NCBI RefSeq assembly: GCF_030269765.1
Contig: NZ_BSTX01000005.1
Location: 214,554 to 278,553, forward strand
Origin: Actinorhabdospora filicis
Lineage (GTDB): Bacteria > Actinomycetota > Actinomycetes > Mycobacteriales > Micromonosporaceae
DNA: 64,000 nucleotides
Direction of reading: 5' to 3'
In this document: one piece after another, positions 53,737-61,377 of the stretch
Layout: every line of letters begins with the position of its first letter
Position numbering within the stretch: the first letter of the stretch is position 1
The notes under the pieces: model-generated
Seen by the model: only the letters and a program-made list of their open reading frames with translations
What the model was told of the DNA's origin: nothing
Database searches by the model: none
Program-made: the position numbers and the translations under genes

Positions 53737-53991
53737 TCAGTCGCGGCCTCCGCGGATCAGGGCTGCGAATCCCAGCACGACCACGCTGCATCCCAGGAGC
53801 GCGAACAGGACGGCGGCGCCGGTCATCAGGCCCACGGTGACGCTGCGGGCATCGATGCCCGCTGCGACTCCCGATCCCAGGATCGCCAGCCACGCCAGGA
53901 CAACGGCAAGGGCCGCCACGGGGCCGGAGACCAGGGCTTGCGGGCGGCGGTGGCGCGGCTGCCAACTGGCCGGGCGGGCGTCGATGGTCAC
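53737..53991 (-). CDS. Phage small membrane protein
   Basis: 84 residues with two membrane helices (VAALAVVLAWLAILGSGVAA and LMTGAAVLFALLGCSVVVLG). The GTG start overlaps the stop of the preceding gene (GTGA). Function unknown. Confidence 0.68.
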   Translation of the reverse strand: MTIDARPASWQPRHRRPQALVSGPVAALAVVLAWLAILGSGVAAGIDARSVTVGLMTGAAVLFALLGCSVVVLGFAALIRGGRD

Positions 53992-54518
53992 CACTTTGGG
54001 TTCTCCGTGGTGGCTTCGGGGCCGTAGCTGGCCAGCAGGTCGGCGAGTTCGGCGTCATCGAGGTGCGGGAAGTGGCGGCGCACTTCACCTACCGCCCATT
54101 GAATGAATGGGGCGGCTTCGCTGGGGGTGAACTCCACGTAGAAGTCGTCGAACGCACCCCGTCCGTGGTCCCACAGGAAGGTCGTGACAACCCGCATGAC
54201 TTCGTCACGGCTCATCGGCACCAGCTCTGCGCATCTGTGGTACACGTGCAGCGCTAGGAGCATGGCGACGTCGCATCCACCGATGCTGAGCAGGGGGCGG
54301 ATCAGGAGGGACGGCGCGGGATAGGCGACGTCATCCGGGATCGCGCCGAGATGATTCGCCGTCATCCAGCGGTGCACGAAGGACCGGAACTCCACCTGAT
54401 ACTCGGTGTCGACCGGGAAGCGGCGGTTCTTGACGGCGATGATGCGGCCGGGTTCGCCGCGTTCGATATCAGGCGCCTCGATCAGGGAGACGACCCGATC
54501 GGTGATCGAGAAGGTCAT
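53988..54518 (-). CDS. Phage hypothetical protein
   Basis: 176 residues starting MTFSITDRVVSLIEAPDIER. A small beta-rich N-terminus (GRIIAVKNRRFPVDTEYQV) is followed by a helical domain ending HLDDAELADLLASYG. No motif is recognised. The ATG follows GGAG. It is in the leftward early operon. Confidence 0.75.
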   Translation of the reverse strand: MTFSITDRVVSLIEAPDIERGEPGRIIAVKNRRFPVDTEYQVEFRSFVHRWMTANHLGAIPDDVAYPAPSLLIRPLLSIGGCDVAMLLALHVYHRCAELVPMSRDEVMRVVTTFLWDHGRGAFDDFYVEFTPSEAAPFIQWAVGEVRRHFPHLDDAELADLLASYGPEATTENPKW

Positions 54519-54542
54519 GTGCGTGCTCCAGGGCGTAAGAAA

Positions 54543-54568
54543 GGGCCCCGCCTGATGGCGGAGCCCTG
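54543..54568 (-). terminator. Hairpin after the 54590 gene
   Basis: AGGGCCCCGCC pairs with GGCGGAGCCCT (one mismatch) around a 4-base loop, between two early genes. Confidence 0.65.
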
Positions 54569-54589
54569 TGCTTGCGTTGGGTGAAGTGG

Positions 54590-54799
54590 TCAGGTCGACG
54601 GCGGCGTCAGTGCGTCATGGAGACGGCCGTAGATGGTGGCGAGCAGTTCGGCGGCCTCTTCGTTCTGATCGGCGATCAGCTCGTCCCAGCGGCGATAGTC
54701 GGTGGGAGTGCCGTTCACCTGGTGTGGTGCCCGCTCGGATTCCCAGCGGGTGTGTGCGACGTCGATGTCGGCGAGGATCGCGCGGATGGTGTCGTTCAT
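54590..54799 (-). CDS. Phage small hypothetical protein
   Basis: 69 residues starting MNDTIRAILADIDVAHTRWE and mostly helical. The ATG overlaps the stop of the upstream gene (ATGA). Function unknown. Confidence 0.7.
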   Translation of the reverse strand: MNDTIRAILADIDVAHTRWESERAPHQVNGTPTDYRRWDELIADQNEEAAELLATIYGRLHDALTPPST

Positions 54800-55065
54800 G
54801 CGCATGTCTCCGGGTGCGGTGGGATCGACCAGCGTCGGATGTACCAGTCGCCTTCTGAGTCGGGGCGCGGCGTGGGACGAACCCAGGCGGGCCGCCGGAT
54901 CTCGATGACCTGACCGTCGTGCCATGCCTCAGACAGCAGGTACTTGAGATCCCGGGTGCTGAGTCGCAGGACGTCCGCGATCTCGTAGACCGTGAGGCCG
55001 CTGACGGGTGATTCGGACAGGTAGTCCAGGACGATGGAACGGACGTCGGTGGTTCGTGCTGGCAC
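54796..55065 (-). CDS. Phage winged-helix protein
   Basis: 89 residues. The segment VRSIVLDYLSESPVSGLTVY with EIADVLRLSTRDLKYLLSEA reads as a winged helix-turn-helix. It is coupled to the next gene. It is a candidate early regulator, but it is too small and unplaced to call a repressor. The start is GTG after CTGGAG. Confidence 0.72.
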   Translation of the reverse strand: MPARTTDVRSIVLDYLSESPVSGLTVYEIADVLRLSTRDLKYLLSEAWHDGQVIEIRRPAWVRPTPRPDSEGDWYIRRWSIPPHPETCA

Positions 55066-55082
55066 TGGTCTCCAGGGGTCGG

Positions 55083-55111
55083 CCCGGCGGCATCACCTCG
55101 ATGCCGCCGGG
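55083..55111 (-). promoter_or_regulatory. Intergenic hairpin in the early operon
   Basis: A perfect 12-bp stem (CCCGGCGGCATC with GATGCCGCCGGG) and 5-base loop lie between two early genes. Confidence 0.75.
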
Positions 55112-55118
55112 GGAGTTG

Positions 55119-55553
55119 CTAGTCGGTGGGGTCCGCCGGGCGGGGAAGCGGATAGCCGTAGGTGGCCTTCTCGCGCTGGCGTATCAGCGCCTCGATGGTG
55201 ATCCGATTGCGGAAGCGCAGACCGTCGCCAGGGGTTGTGCGATTGCGGCGGAGGCGCATGTAGGCGGCGAATCGCGGGCGGTCGTCGGGCTCCAGGAATG
55301 CCAGGGCTCGGGCGGTGTTCTCGATGACGTCCACGGGGTCGGTGTGGACGGCCATGCCGTGAAAGCCGCGCAGCTCGGTAACGGCGAACTCGGTGTGTCC
55401 GGCGGGGGCGATACCGCCGTCGTGCAGGTCGGCGGTGCTGTAGCGGCTCAGCTCGGCGGCGGGGATCGCGCGCCCGAGTGGGCGGCCTTCCCGTGCGCAG
55501 CCGATGCAGTCGATCCAGGCAAGTACGCTGGTCGCTGCGAAAGTAGCTTCCAT
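55119..55553 (-). CDS. Phage hypothetical protein
   Basis: 144 residues starting MEATFAATSVLAWIDCIGCA, mixed alpha/beta. VIENTARALAFLEPDDRPRF and IEALIRQREKATYGY are helical. No known motif. The hairpins before and after it suggest separate control. Confidence 0.7.
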   Translation of the reverse strand: MEATFAATSVLAWIDCIGCAREGRPLGRAIPAAELSRYSTADLHDGGIAPAGHTEFAVTELRGFHGMAVHTDPVDVIENTARALAFLEPDDRPRFAAYMRLRRNRTTPGDGLRFRNRITIEALIRQREKATYGYPLPRPADPTD

Positions 55554-55578
55554 CCTCAAGGGGCCTTTCGTGGTTGGG

Positions 55579-55649
55579 GAGCCGCCGACACATGCACCGT
55601 GTCGGCGGCTCTTGTTGATGAAAGTGGGTGCGGCTTTACACCCACTTTC
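55579..55649. promoter_or_regulatory. Two adjacent hairpins between early genes
   Basis: GAGCCGCCGACAC and its exact complement (55579-55591, 55599-55611), then GAAAGTGGGTG and CACCCACTTTC (55620-55630, 55639-55649). The second one overlaps a CCCACTTTCACTTT site shared with the control region at 59-60 kb. Confidence 0.7.
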
Positions 55650-55653
55650 ACTT

Positions 55654-57504
55654 TCAGTGCTGCTCGGGCGTGGGGTGGAGCTTCACTCCCAGTTCTGCCA
55701 GCAGCTCGTCATAGCGGCCGTCGTCGTGACCCCAGGAGTACAAGACGGTGGAGTCGATGTCGGCGCTGGTGTAGTGCAGCCCGAAGTGCCGACCGGCCGT
55801 GCGAGGGTCGGAGCAGATCTTGCGTGCGTCGGCGACGCTCACCCGGTATAGGCAGCGGGACTTCGCGGGGTTCTTGCCCGCGCTGACGATGAAGACGTTC
55901 GCCATCGGCTCATCGGGCTTCACGGGCTGCGGGGCGGGAGGCCAGGTCTCGACAACACCGTCTCGCATGCGGCCCCGGATCGAGTCGTAGGCAGGGCGGT
56001 ACTTGTTGGAGCTGGTCAGAGTGATCACGTGCAGTCCATCGGGATGGACCGACACCACGCGCATCCACTCTCCCGCCTTGGAGACCAGGTCGCCGGTCTG
56101 GAAGTGCTCCGGCAACCAGACCGGGGCCTCTTCGTCAAGAGCGTCGAGCGCGGCCTGTAGGTCGGCGATCTCCTCGTCGTAGATCATGGCCTCTCGCTTG
56201 AACCATGCCGCCTCAGCCAAGGCGGTCGGGGCCAGAAGACCCGCTGCCTTCTCAACCCGCTCGGCGCGCTCCTTCAGCTGTGCGATGCGCTGGACAAGCC
56301 GCCACTCCTCAGGCGCCCCATCGGAACGGGATTCCACGATCGGTGTCTTGGCTTCGGCCACGGCCCGGACCAGGCGGTTCCCTGTGCCGACGACGTGTGC
56401 AGGCCGAACCGGGTCGGTGGCCGCCTGGACGGCCGGAATGACCTTCGGTGCGGGGGTGGGGATCGGTGCCGTCGTCGCCTCTGGCTTCACCGGCGCGGCG
56501 GGAGTGTCGTCGATCGTGACGCGGACCGCGAGGTCGAGCGTCTCCAGCGCGGCCGTGATTCTGTCGATGAGCGGCCGGTTGGCGGCCTGATTCATCGTGT
56601 CTGCGTTGTGCCAGGTCCCGCCCTTCTTGTCCCACTGCCATCCGGCCTTGCGCAGGACGTAGCGGGAGCCGTCGGGGAAGACGGTGTTCCGCACGAGCGT
56701 CCCGAGCGCCCGAGTGTGCTCGATGACGATCACCTTCTCCGGGGCCGCGCCCGCGGTGGGGCTCTCATAGACCGTCACCGGCCCCGAGGGCGTAGCGGGC
56801 GGCGTGACCGCAGGCGCAGACGGTTCGGGCGCGGAGAAGGTGACCTTCGGTGCCTCGGCGAGCGGCTTGGACGGTGCGGCAGGCGGGGCGGCTTGCGGCT
56901 TGTCCTCGCGCTTCTTCAACACGTGGATCAAGGCTGCAATGCGGTCGGGGAACCACTCGGTCACCGACCCGGGCTCATTCTGCGTGGCGTGCCAGGGGGC
57001 ATCCTCGTGCCCGAGCTTGGTGAAGCCGATGTGACCCACCGGCTTGCCGTCGATGCTGACCGACTGCCCATCTGCGGCGGGCCTGTACACCAGCCGCTCG
57101 CGGTCCTCCGCCTCTTTGATCAGCTTCTCCATGTCGCGCCGGTACTTCTCCGCCTTCTCACGAGCGGCCTCGGCGTCGGACTGGAAGTCGATCGACAAGT
57201 GGAAACGGAACTCTCCGTTCTTCTCGTAGTTGTACGTGTCGGCGATCCCCTTGAGCTGCCTGTGCAGCCGCTCCGCGTCGGACGAGTACCGCCGCACCCC
57301 CTGATCGTCGGTTGTGAACACCCAGGAGTCCGGGCGGTCCTTCACGACGATCCGGATAGCGCCCGGGTCGGAGGTAACCGAGTACGACGCCATCGGCGTG
57401 ATCACCTGCTGCTCTCGCTTCCGGCGGACATCCACCCTCAGGCGCTTAGCGACGTCCGGAACGGAGAGAGACTGCGTCGACTTGTACAGCTTGCCTTCGA
57501 ACAT
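55654..57504 (-). CDS. Large phage early protein, function unknown
   Basis: 616 residues starting MFEGKLYKSTQSLSVPDVAK after AAAGGAAG. It has an N-terminal alpha/beta domain, a coiled-coil-like stretch (AEAAREKAEKYRRDMEKLIK), a proline-rich linker near 240-290, a repeat of an immunity-like domain near 300-350 (KGGTWHNADTMNQAANR), a helical segment, and a small beta barrel near 520 (GDLVSKAGEWMRVVSVHPD). It resembles multi-domain actinophage early proteins; no catalytic motif found. Confidence 0.75.
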   Translation of the reverse strand: MFEGKLYKSTQSLSVPDVAKRLRVDVRRKREQQVITPMASYSVTSDPGAIRIVVKDRPDSWVFTTDDQGVRRYSSDAERLHRQLKGIADTYNYEKNGEFRFHLSIDFQSDAEAAREKAEKYRRDMEKLIKEAEDRERLVYRPAADGQSVSIDGKPVGHIGFTKLGHEDAPWHATQNEPGSVTEWFPDRIAALIHVLKKREDKPQAAPPAAPSKPLAEAPKVTFSAPEPSAPAVTPPATPSGPVTVYESPTAGAAPEKVIVIEHTRALGTLVRNTVFPDGSRYVLRKAGWQWDKKGGTWHNADTMNQAANRPLIDRITAALETLDLAVRVTIDDTPAAPVKPEATTAPIPTPAPKVIPAVQAATDPVRPAHVVGTGNRLVRAVAEAKTPIVESRSDGAPEEWRLVQRIAQLKERAERVEKAAGLLAPTALAEAAWFKREAMIYDEEIADLQAALDALDEEAPVWLPEHFQTGDLVSKAGEWMRVVSVHPDGLHVITLTSSNKYRPAYDSIRGRMRDGVVETWPPAPQPVKPDEPMANVFIVSAGKNPAKSRCLYRVSVADARKICSDPRTAGRHFGLHYTSADIDSTVLYSWGHDDGRYDELLAELGVKLHPTPEQH

Positions 57505-57600
57505 GATTCTTCCTTTGCGATGGTTGCCTATCATCAGGACGCGAGATCCGCTCGCGCCGACGCCTCACGGCGTTTCGGCTTTACGCAGGAACTGGTGCTT

Positions 57601-57789
57601 TTAGAACGCGTAAGGGTCGTGCCATCCACCACGGCGGTAGGCTTCCCAAGTCTCGTCCCCATACCGTTCTCGGGCCCACGCTTCATGAGCATCACGGTCT
57701 GATTCGGTCGGTTCCGTTTCCCCACCCTCAGGGTCGTACTTGGCGATCGTGTCAAGAACGGCATGGAAGGGGTTCCAGTTCTCGTCCAC
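57601..57789 (-). CDS. Phage small acidic protein
   Basis: 62 residues, VDENWNPFHAVLDTIAKYDP then a tail AWARERYGDETWEAYRRGGW. The GTG lies behind GGGGTGA and just after the previous stop. Function unknown. Confidence 0.66.
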   Translation of the reverse strand: MDENWNPFHAVLDTIAKYDPEGGETEPTESDRDAHEAWARERYGDETWEAYRRGGWHDPYAF

Positions 57790-57795
57790 CTCTGG

Positions 57796-58014
57796 TCACC
57801 CCGCCTGATAGACGGGCCGGTCTAGCGTGTACATCTCGCCGTTTCGATATGCGTGCACCTGAGCTTGACGCCCTTCGGTAGCAATCCGACGAGCGATCTT
57901 GAGTGCTAGCGCGTACGTGCCGTTAGGTGCCCATACGGGACGCCATCCAGATTCGTTATCCCAGGTCGGACCGAAGTAGTAGTAGACAATGAAGAAGACG
58001 TCATCGTCCGCCAT
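57796..58014 (-). CDS. Phage small hypothetical protein
   Basis: 72 residues starting MADDDVFFIVYYYFGPTWDN, then ALALKIARRIATEGRQAQVH. It has beta-alpha-beta character. The ATG follows AGGAGA. It lies just downstream of the duplicated palindromic leader. Confidence 0.7.
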   Translation of the reverse strand: MADDDVFFIVYYYFGPTWDNESGWRPVWAPNGTYALALKIARRIATEGRQAQVHAYRNGEMYTLDRPVYQAG

Positions 58015-58034
58015 GAATCTCTCCTGATTCTCCT

Positions 58035-58098
58035 GTTCGGGCCGGGTGCCCGTGGCGGGCAGACGGCTCTAGAGCCGTCTGCCACCATGAAGACCCGG
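58035..58098 (-). promoter_or_regulatory. Duplicated 64-bp leader element, copy A
   Basis: Nearly the same as 58541-58604. The core is a perfect 26-bp palindrome at 58058-58083, built from GGCAGACGGCTCT and its complement. On the minus strand each copy also encodes a short frame beginning MVADGSRAV. It lies upstream of the 58014 gene. Confidence 0.7.
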
Positions 58099-58100
58099 TA

Positions 58101-58526
58101 CTAGCTCAGGCCCATGTCGCGATGCCATCCCCAGGGAGCTTCTTCCCAACCGGGAAGCCGAGAGATGAGCCGGGATTTCAGTGCGTCACAGAACGCCTTC
58201 GCGTCGCTCTTGTCCCACTCGCTCCAGTCGCAGGTCTGGTATTCGTAGTACTGAACTTGCTTGAGTGCGAATGCTGGTGAGATCCCATTCTTGGGGATGC
58301 CGTAAGTGAACGTCGGAATGTACGTATCCGCTTCATCCCATTCGGGAGTGTCGACCATTTGGACGCTCCTCAGGTTGGTCCGGATAAGGTCGATACCGGC
58401 GAACCGGAACCACTCTGCATCCCAGTGCCGCAGTTCCCCGCCGCGATATGACAACGGCTCGCGCTGGATATATGCGAGAGTGAGCAACAGGTCGACGTGA
58501 TCGCGGCTGATTCGAATTGCTGACAT
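58101..58526 (-). CDS. Phage hypothetical protein
   Basis: 141 residues starting MSAIRISRDHVDLLLTLAYI. YRGGELRHWDAEWFRFAGID and the tail LISRLPGWEEAPWGWHRDMG are typical of orphan actinophage early proteins. The ATG follows GAAGGAAG. Copy B of the 64-bp leader stands just upstream. Confidence 0.74.
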   Translation of the reverse strand: MSAIRISRDHVDLLLTLAYIQREPLSYRGGELRHWDAEWFRFAGIDLIRTNLRSVQMVDTPEWDEADTYIPTFTYGIPKNGISPAFALKQVQYYEYQTCDWSEWDKSDAKAFCDALKSRLISRLPGWEEAPWGWHRDMGLS

Positions 58527-58540
58527 GACTTCCTTCTTCC

Positions 58541-58604
58541 GTTCGGGCCGGGTGCCCGTGGCGAGCGGACGGCCCGAGAGCCGTCCACCACCATGCAGAC
58601 CCGG
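58541..58604 (-). promoter_or_regulatory. Duplicated 64-bp leader element, copy B
   Basis: Shares its flanks with copy A. The stem has changed to GGACGGC/GCCGTCC with a 6-base loop, so pairing is kept. The minus-strand mini frame begins MVVDGSRAV. Confidence 0.7.
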
Positions 58605-58617
58605 AGTAGGCGGTCCC

Positions 58618-58821
58618 CTAGGGCCACCGGCCGATCTCCTGTGCATCGCTGTAGATGTCCTCTGAAATCAAGACCGTTAGTCGACGACCGTCCTCCGTGG
58701 AGACCTCTGCCCGGTCGCGTTCGATAGAATCGATGACCACGGGAATCACTTTCCCGTTGCGTACGACGTAGACGGCATCTCCGCTTTTCGTGAAACAGTG
58801 GTCACGGGTTAGTGCGGTCAC
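58618..58821 (-). CDS. Phage small beta-rich protein
   Basis: 67 residues, VTALTRDHCFTKSGDAVYVV then RNGKVIPVVIDSIERDRAEV: an SH3-like or small beta-barrel pattern. The start is GTG. Function unknown. Confidence 0.68.
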   Translation of the reverse strand: MTALTRDHCFTKSGDAVYVVRNGKVIPVVIDSIERDRAEVSTEDGRRLTVLISEDIYSDAQEIGRWP

Positions 58822-58849
58822 TGATCTTCGCCTCTCAGTTCGCGAATGG

Positions 58850-58888
58850 AGCGATGCGCTCCCGAACAGAGTCCGGTGAATCCGGACT
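58850..58888 (-). promoter_or_regulatory. Two stacked hairpins
   Basis: GGAGCG-ATG-CGCTCC and AGTCCGG-TGAAT-CCGGACT, both perfect, between the 58618 and 58915 genes. Confidence 0.65.
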
Positions 58889-58914
58889 CCGAACGGCAAT
58901 GCATCGCTGGCGGG

Positions 58915-59175
58915 CTAGACGTTCCCGCTGCGTATTGCGACATCGGCGAGTTCGAGCGCGAGTGATTCCGGGTCGGGCCCGTCATTGATGGCCCCGGGAT
59001 CGCCGATAATGCGGTACAGATAGGAGATCCAGATGTCGCCCTTACGGAGGACTTCACCGACCTCACCCGGCGAATCGTCGACATTGCATGCCCAGACCTC
59101 CCAGCGCCGCCCACTGCGGCTCGGATACAGGTAGGTCTTCCGTCCGAGGACGGTGTGAATGATCTCTGTCGGCAT
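58915..59175 (-). CDS. Phage hypothetical protein, first leftward early gene
   Basis: 86 residues starting MPTEIIHTVLGRKTYLYPSR, with a beta-rich core RRWEVWACNVDDSPGEVGEV. The ATG follows GAAGG. The upstream leader has two hairpins and a CCCACTTTCACTTT site, so transcription of the early operon probably starts just to its right. Confidence 0.72.
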   Translation of the reverse strand: MPTEIIHTVLGRKTYLYPSRSGRRWEVWACNVDDSPGEVGEVLRKGDIWISYLYRIIGDPGAINDGPDPESLALELADVAIRSGNV

Positions 59176-59250
59176 GATCAGATCCCTTCGTTCGGGGAGC
59201 GATGAGCTCCCCTGCCTGTCGGGTTCAACCAGGCGGGCAGGGCAATCCAT

Positions 59251-59268
59251 CGCTCCCACTTTCACTTT
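59251..59268. repeat. 18-bp repeated site, copy 1 (copy 2 at 59770-59787)
   Basis: CGCTCCCACTTTCACTTT occurs twice exactly; the 14-bp core CCCACTTTCACTTT occurs a third time at 55641-55654. All three lie in gaps of the prophage, which suggests binding sites for one regulator (inference). Confidence 0.65.
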
Positions 59269-60235
59269 TGGGCATCGGGCGGCAAGACGGATGTGAACTG
59301 TCCTGCCGCCCGATCGGATTCGGTCTCGCTGGCCGCATGCGACGCGGTGATCCCCTGGCACGTCGGACGACGCACAGAACAGGCGGATACTCCTAGCGAG
59401 CCGAATCAATCAGCAAGCTTTCCACTATGGATGACTCAAGTAACATGGGCAAGCGACAGGTCCTGAAGCGTTTCCGCCCCGCTACCTGAAGTCCCTACGG
59501 ATCGTGCGATTACTCGTGAATGACCGGCGCACTTTCAAGATTCGCAATGAAGGCCACCGCTATGCGGTCAAGCGTTCATCACGTCGAGCGTGACCTATTG
59601 CGATGCGGCGTCCTTGGACCCGTTCTAACGCGATCATCTCTCGATTGACTTCCAAACACCCACCGCTGTCGCGGTCGGTTATCGGTAGTGCGCCCGTGCA
59701 TTCACTTGTGAAACAACGTGTTGGAGCCTTGCGGTTCCGGCAGTGCTCGGTGGTGCGTCTCAAAACCTACGCTCCCACTTTCACTTTGGTACCGGATGAT
59801 CGGCTATCTCCGACTCATACTTTCGGTCAAGCGCAGCGTTTGCCCAGGTCAACACTCCTTAGTGGTGAGCATTTCCGGCATTGACGACGAAAGTGGCGGT
59901 GGGAGCGCACGTCGTTCGCGCCCGAGCCTGAGTGCCCGTGTGATGGATCAATACGCGCACGTAGCGCGTATCCATGGCTGGCCATGGTGCAGGGAGACAG
60001 GGGGGTAACCCCCTGCGGCAAGAAAATCTGGACCACTGCGTGTTAGGCGGTGGCTGGTTGCCACGGTTTCAGGGTCGACCAGGGCCGCCGGCCGATCCCG
60101 GCTGGAAAAGGAATCCCTGGTCAGAGCCGTTCGCTCTGTTCGTCTGGTGACGGCCACCACAAGCGTCGCCAGTTCGGCGAGCTGGGGCCGTAATCCATAC
60201 AGAGGAACAAGGAGAGCGAGTTTAACAGCTCATCT

Positions 60236-60261
60236 CCCAACCCCCCTTTTAGGGGGTTGGG
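60236..60261. terminator. Hairpin upstream of the late genes
   Basis: CCCAACCCCC pairs with GGGGGTTGGG around a short CTTTTA loop. It could end leftward or leader transcription. Confidence 0.65.
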
Positions 60262-60364
60262 GATAGACGGTTTAGCTGCTCAATCCTTCCGTCTGTAAAT
60301 CTTGCCTCGGGTCGGTCCGCGAAGACTCGCACACGCCGCCGAGGATTAACCTGCCGGAGCCGCT

Positions 60365-60676
60365 ATCGCCTGGACCAATTCTGACCGCCGCCGACGCCTG
60401 CCGTCGAATTGGGAAGCTATTCGTCGCCGCATTCTCGCCCGAGACGGCGGCAGGTGCACAGCGCGAAACGGCTACGGCCAACGCTGCACGGAACCAGCCT
60501 CGGACGTCGATCACCGCCAGGCCGGTGACGACCACCGCGACACCAACCTGACTTCCTTGTGCACCTGGCACCACGCCAGAAAGTCGGCCGCCGAAGGCGC
60601 CGCGGCTTCCGCCGCGGTTCGGCGGCGGCACCTTCGCCGGTTTCGCCGTCACGAGCGGCACCCCGGCGATCTGTAA
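60365..60676 (+). CDS. HNH endonuclease with ATC start
   Basis: About 103 residues. AWTNSDRRRRLPSNWEAIRR, a CxxxN.../CT zinc pair (GRCTARNGYGQRCTE), DVDHRQAGDDHRDTNLTSLC and TWHHARKS form the HNH active site. Such enzymes sit beside terminases in phages and take part in DNA packaging cuts. There is no ATG, GTG or TTG before residue about 66. An in-frame TAA is at 60347-60349, and ATC 60365-60367, five bases after GGAG, is where relatives have Met-Ala-Trp. Confidence 0.85.
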   Translation: MAWTNSDRRRRLPSNWEAIRRRILARDGGRCTARNGYGQRCTEPASDVDHRQAGDDHRDTNLTSLCTWHHARKSAAEGAAASAAVRRRHLRRFRRHERHPGDL

Positions 60677-60746
60677 CCCCGCAGCGCTCCAGGTCTTCGG
60701 CCTGTTGAGCGCGGAGGGTGTGACCGGTTCCCGGTCCCCTCCTGCT

Positions 60747-60782
60747 GTCCCCGCTCGGTCTTCCTCCCCGCCGAGCGGGGAC
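60747..60782 (+). promoter_or_regulatory. Hairpin between HNH and small membrane protein genes
   Basis: A perfect 12-bp stem (GTCCCCGCTCGG with CCGAGCGGGGAC) and 12-base loop lie 24 bp before the next ATG. Confidence 0.65.
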
Positions 60783-60805
60783 ACCTTCTCTCGATCGGAG
60801 CGCAC

Positions 60806-61045
60806 ATGGACTTCTGGGAAATCGTTTGGCTCGCCTGGTTCGGCATCTTCGGCGTGCTCGAAGGCGTCGCCTTGGCTCGCAAGGAGAAGAACGACACCTT
60901 GAGCGAACACATCTGGAAGTGGTTCGCCATCGGAACCCCCGGCGACCGCCCGCGAAAGAGCGGCTGGGTACAGCTTCGTCGCGTCGGCCTGGTCGCCGGC
61001 CTCGCCTGGCTGTGCCTTCACTTCCTCACCGGGGGATGGGTCTAG
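60806..61045 (+). CDS. Phage small membrane protein
   Basis: 79 residues starting MDFWEIVWLAWFGIFGVLEG. Two membrane segments (residues 3-22 and about 58-76) flank a charged middle. GGAG precedes the ATG. Its position, between HNH and terminase, is too early for a typical holin; function unknown. Confidence 0.72.
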   Translation: MDFWEIVWLAWFGIFGVLEGVALARKEKNDTLSEHIWKWFAIGTPGDRPRKSGWVQLRRVGLVAGLAWLCLHFLTGGWV

Positions 61046-61056
61046 CCTGCCTCCAG

Positions 61057-61128
61057 CGCGGAGAGGTGCGTCGGTCGCACATCGGCCTCATAAGCCGCCG
61101 TTAGCCGGTTCGACTCCGGTCTCCGCTA
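61057..61128 (+). tRNA. Phage tRNA-Met (anticodon CAT)
   Basis: A 72-nt cloverleaf: acceptor pairs 2-7 are perfect, the first pair is C1 against T72 (unpaired), the D stem is GTGC/GCAC, the anticodon loop CTCATAA (CAT at 61089-61091), the T loop TTCGACT, and A73 follows. The unpaired position 1-72 is an initiator-tRNA trait, but the T11-A24 pair is elongator-like and T8 is missing. It could alternatively be a CAU-to-lysidine Ile tRNA. Confidence 0.75.
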
Positions 61129-61344
61129 CTACCGCCGCGCAGCTCGAACCCGAGCCAGCCGCAGGCACTTCACCCACACCCAAGCGTCGAAAGCCCCGAC
61201 CGCGACCAGGAGCATCAACGACATCCCGTCAGGCACCGTGAACCCCTGCACGGCAACGATCGCGAGCCGCTGAACTGCGAGACCGACGATCAGCAGCAGG
61301 GCACCGCCGGAGAGATGCGCGGCAACACGCAGGCGGGGAGTCAT
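61129..61344 (-). CDS. Possible small membrane protein opposite to the late genes
   Basis: 71 residues starting MTPRLRVAAHLSGGALLLIV, with two hydrophobic helices and a basic C-terminal tail (LRLARVRAARR). It ends one base past the tRNA on the other strand. No clear ribosome site is seen. It could be a moron-type or membrane gene; support is moderate. Confidence 0.45.
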   Translation of the reverse strand: MTPRLRVAAHLSGGALLLIVGLAVQRLAIVAVQGFTVPDGMSLMLLVAVGAFDAWVWVKCLRLARVRAARR

Positions 61345-61377
61345 CGCGCGAGCATACGCGAACCCAGGAGGTGAGCC

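Larger units (their letters stand above)
59176..60364. other. Prophage control region without clear genes
   Basis: About 1.2 kb between the leftward early genes and rightward late genes, lower in GC than the rest. It holds the 18-bp sequence CGCTCCCACTTTCACTTT at 59251-59268 and again at 59770-59787, an inverted variant near 59885-59905, and a hairpin at 60236-60261. Possible frames in it are short and unconvincing; no repressor gene is recognisable. Confidence 0.6.

Noticed and set aside
59449..59594. Short frame with NDRRTFKIRNEGHRYAVKRS near 59515-59594
   Set aside because: It looks protein-like but is only about 30 codons, with no ribosome site. Noted as a possible remnant only.
59603..59884. 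93-residue rightward frame in the phage control region
   Set aside because: No ribosome site and no recognisable motif, and it runs through the repeated CCCACTTTCACTTT site.
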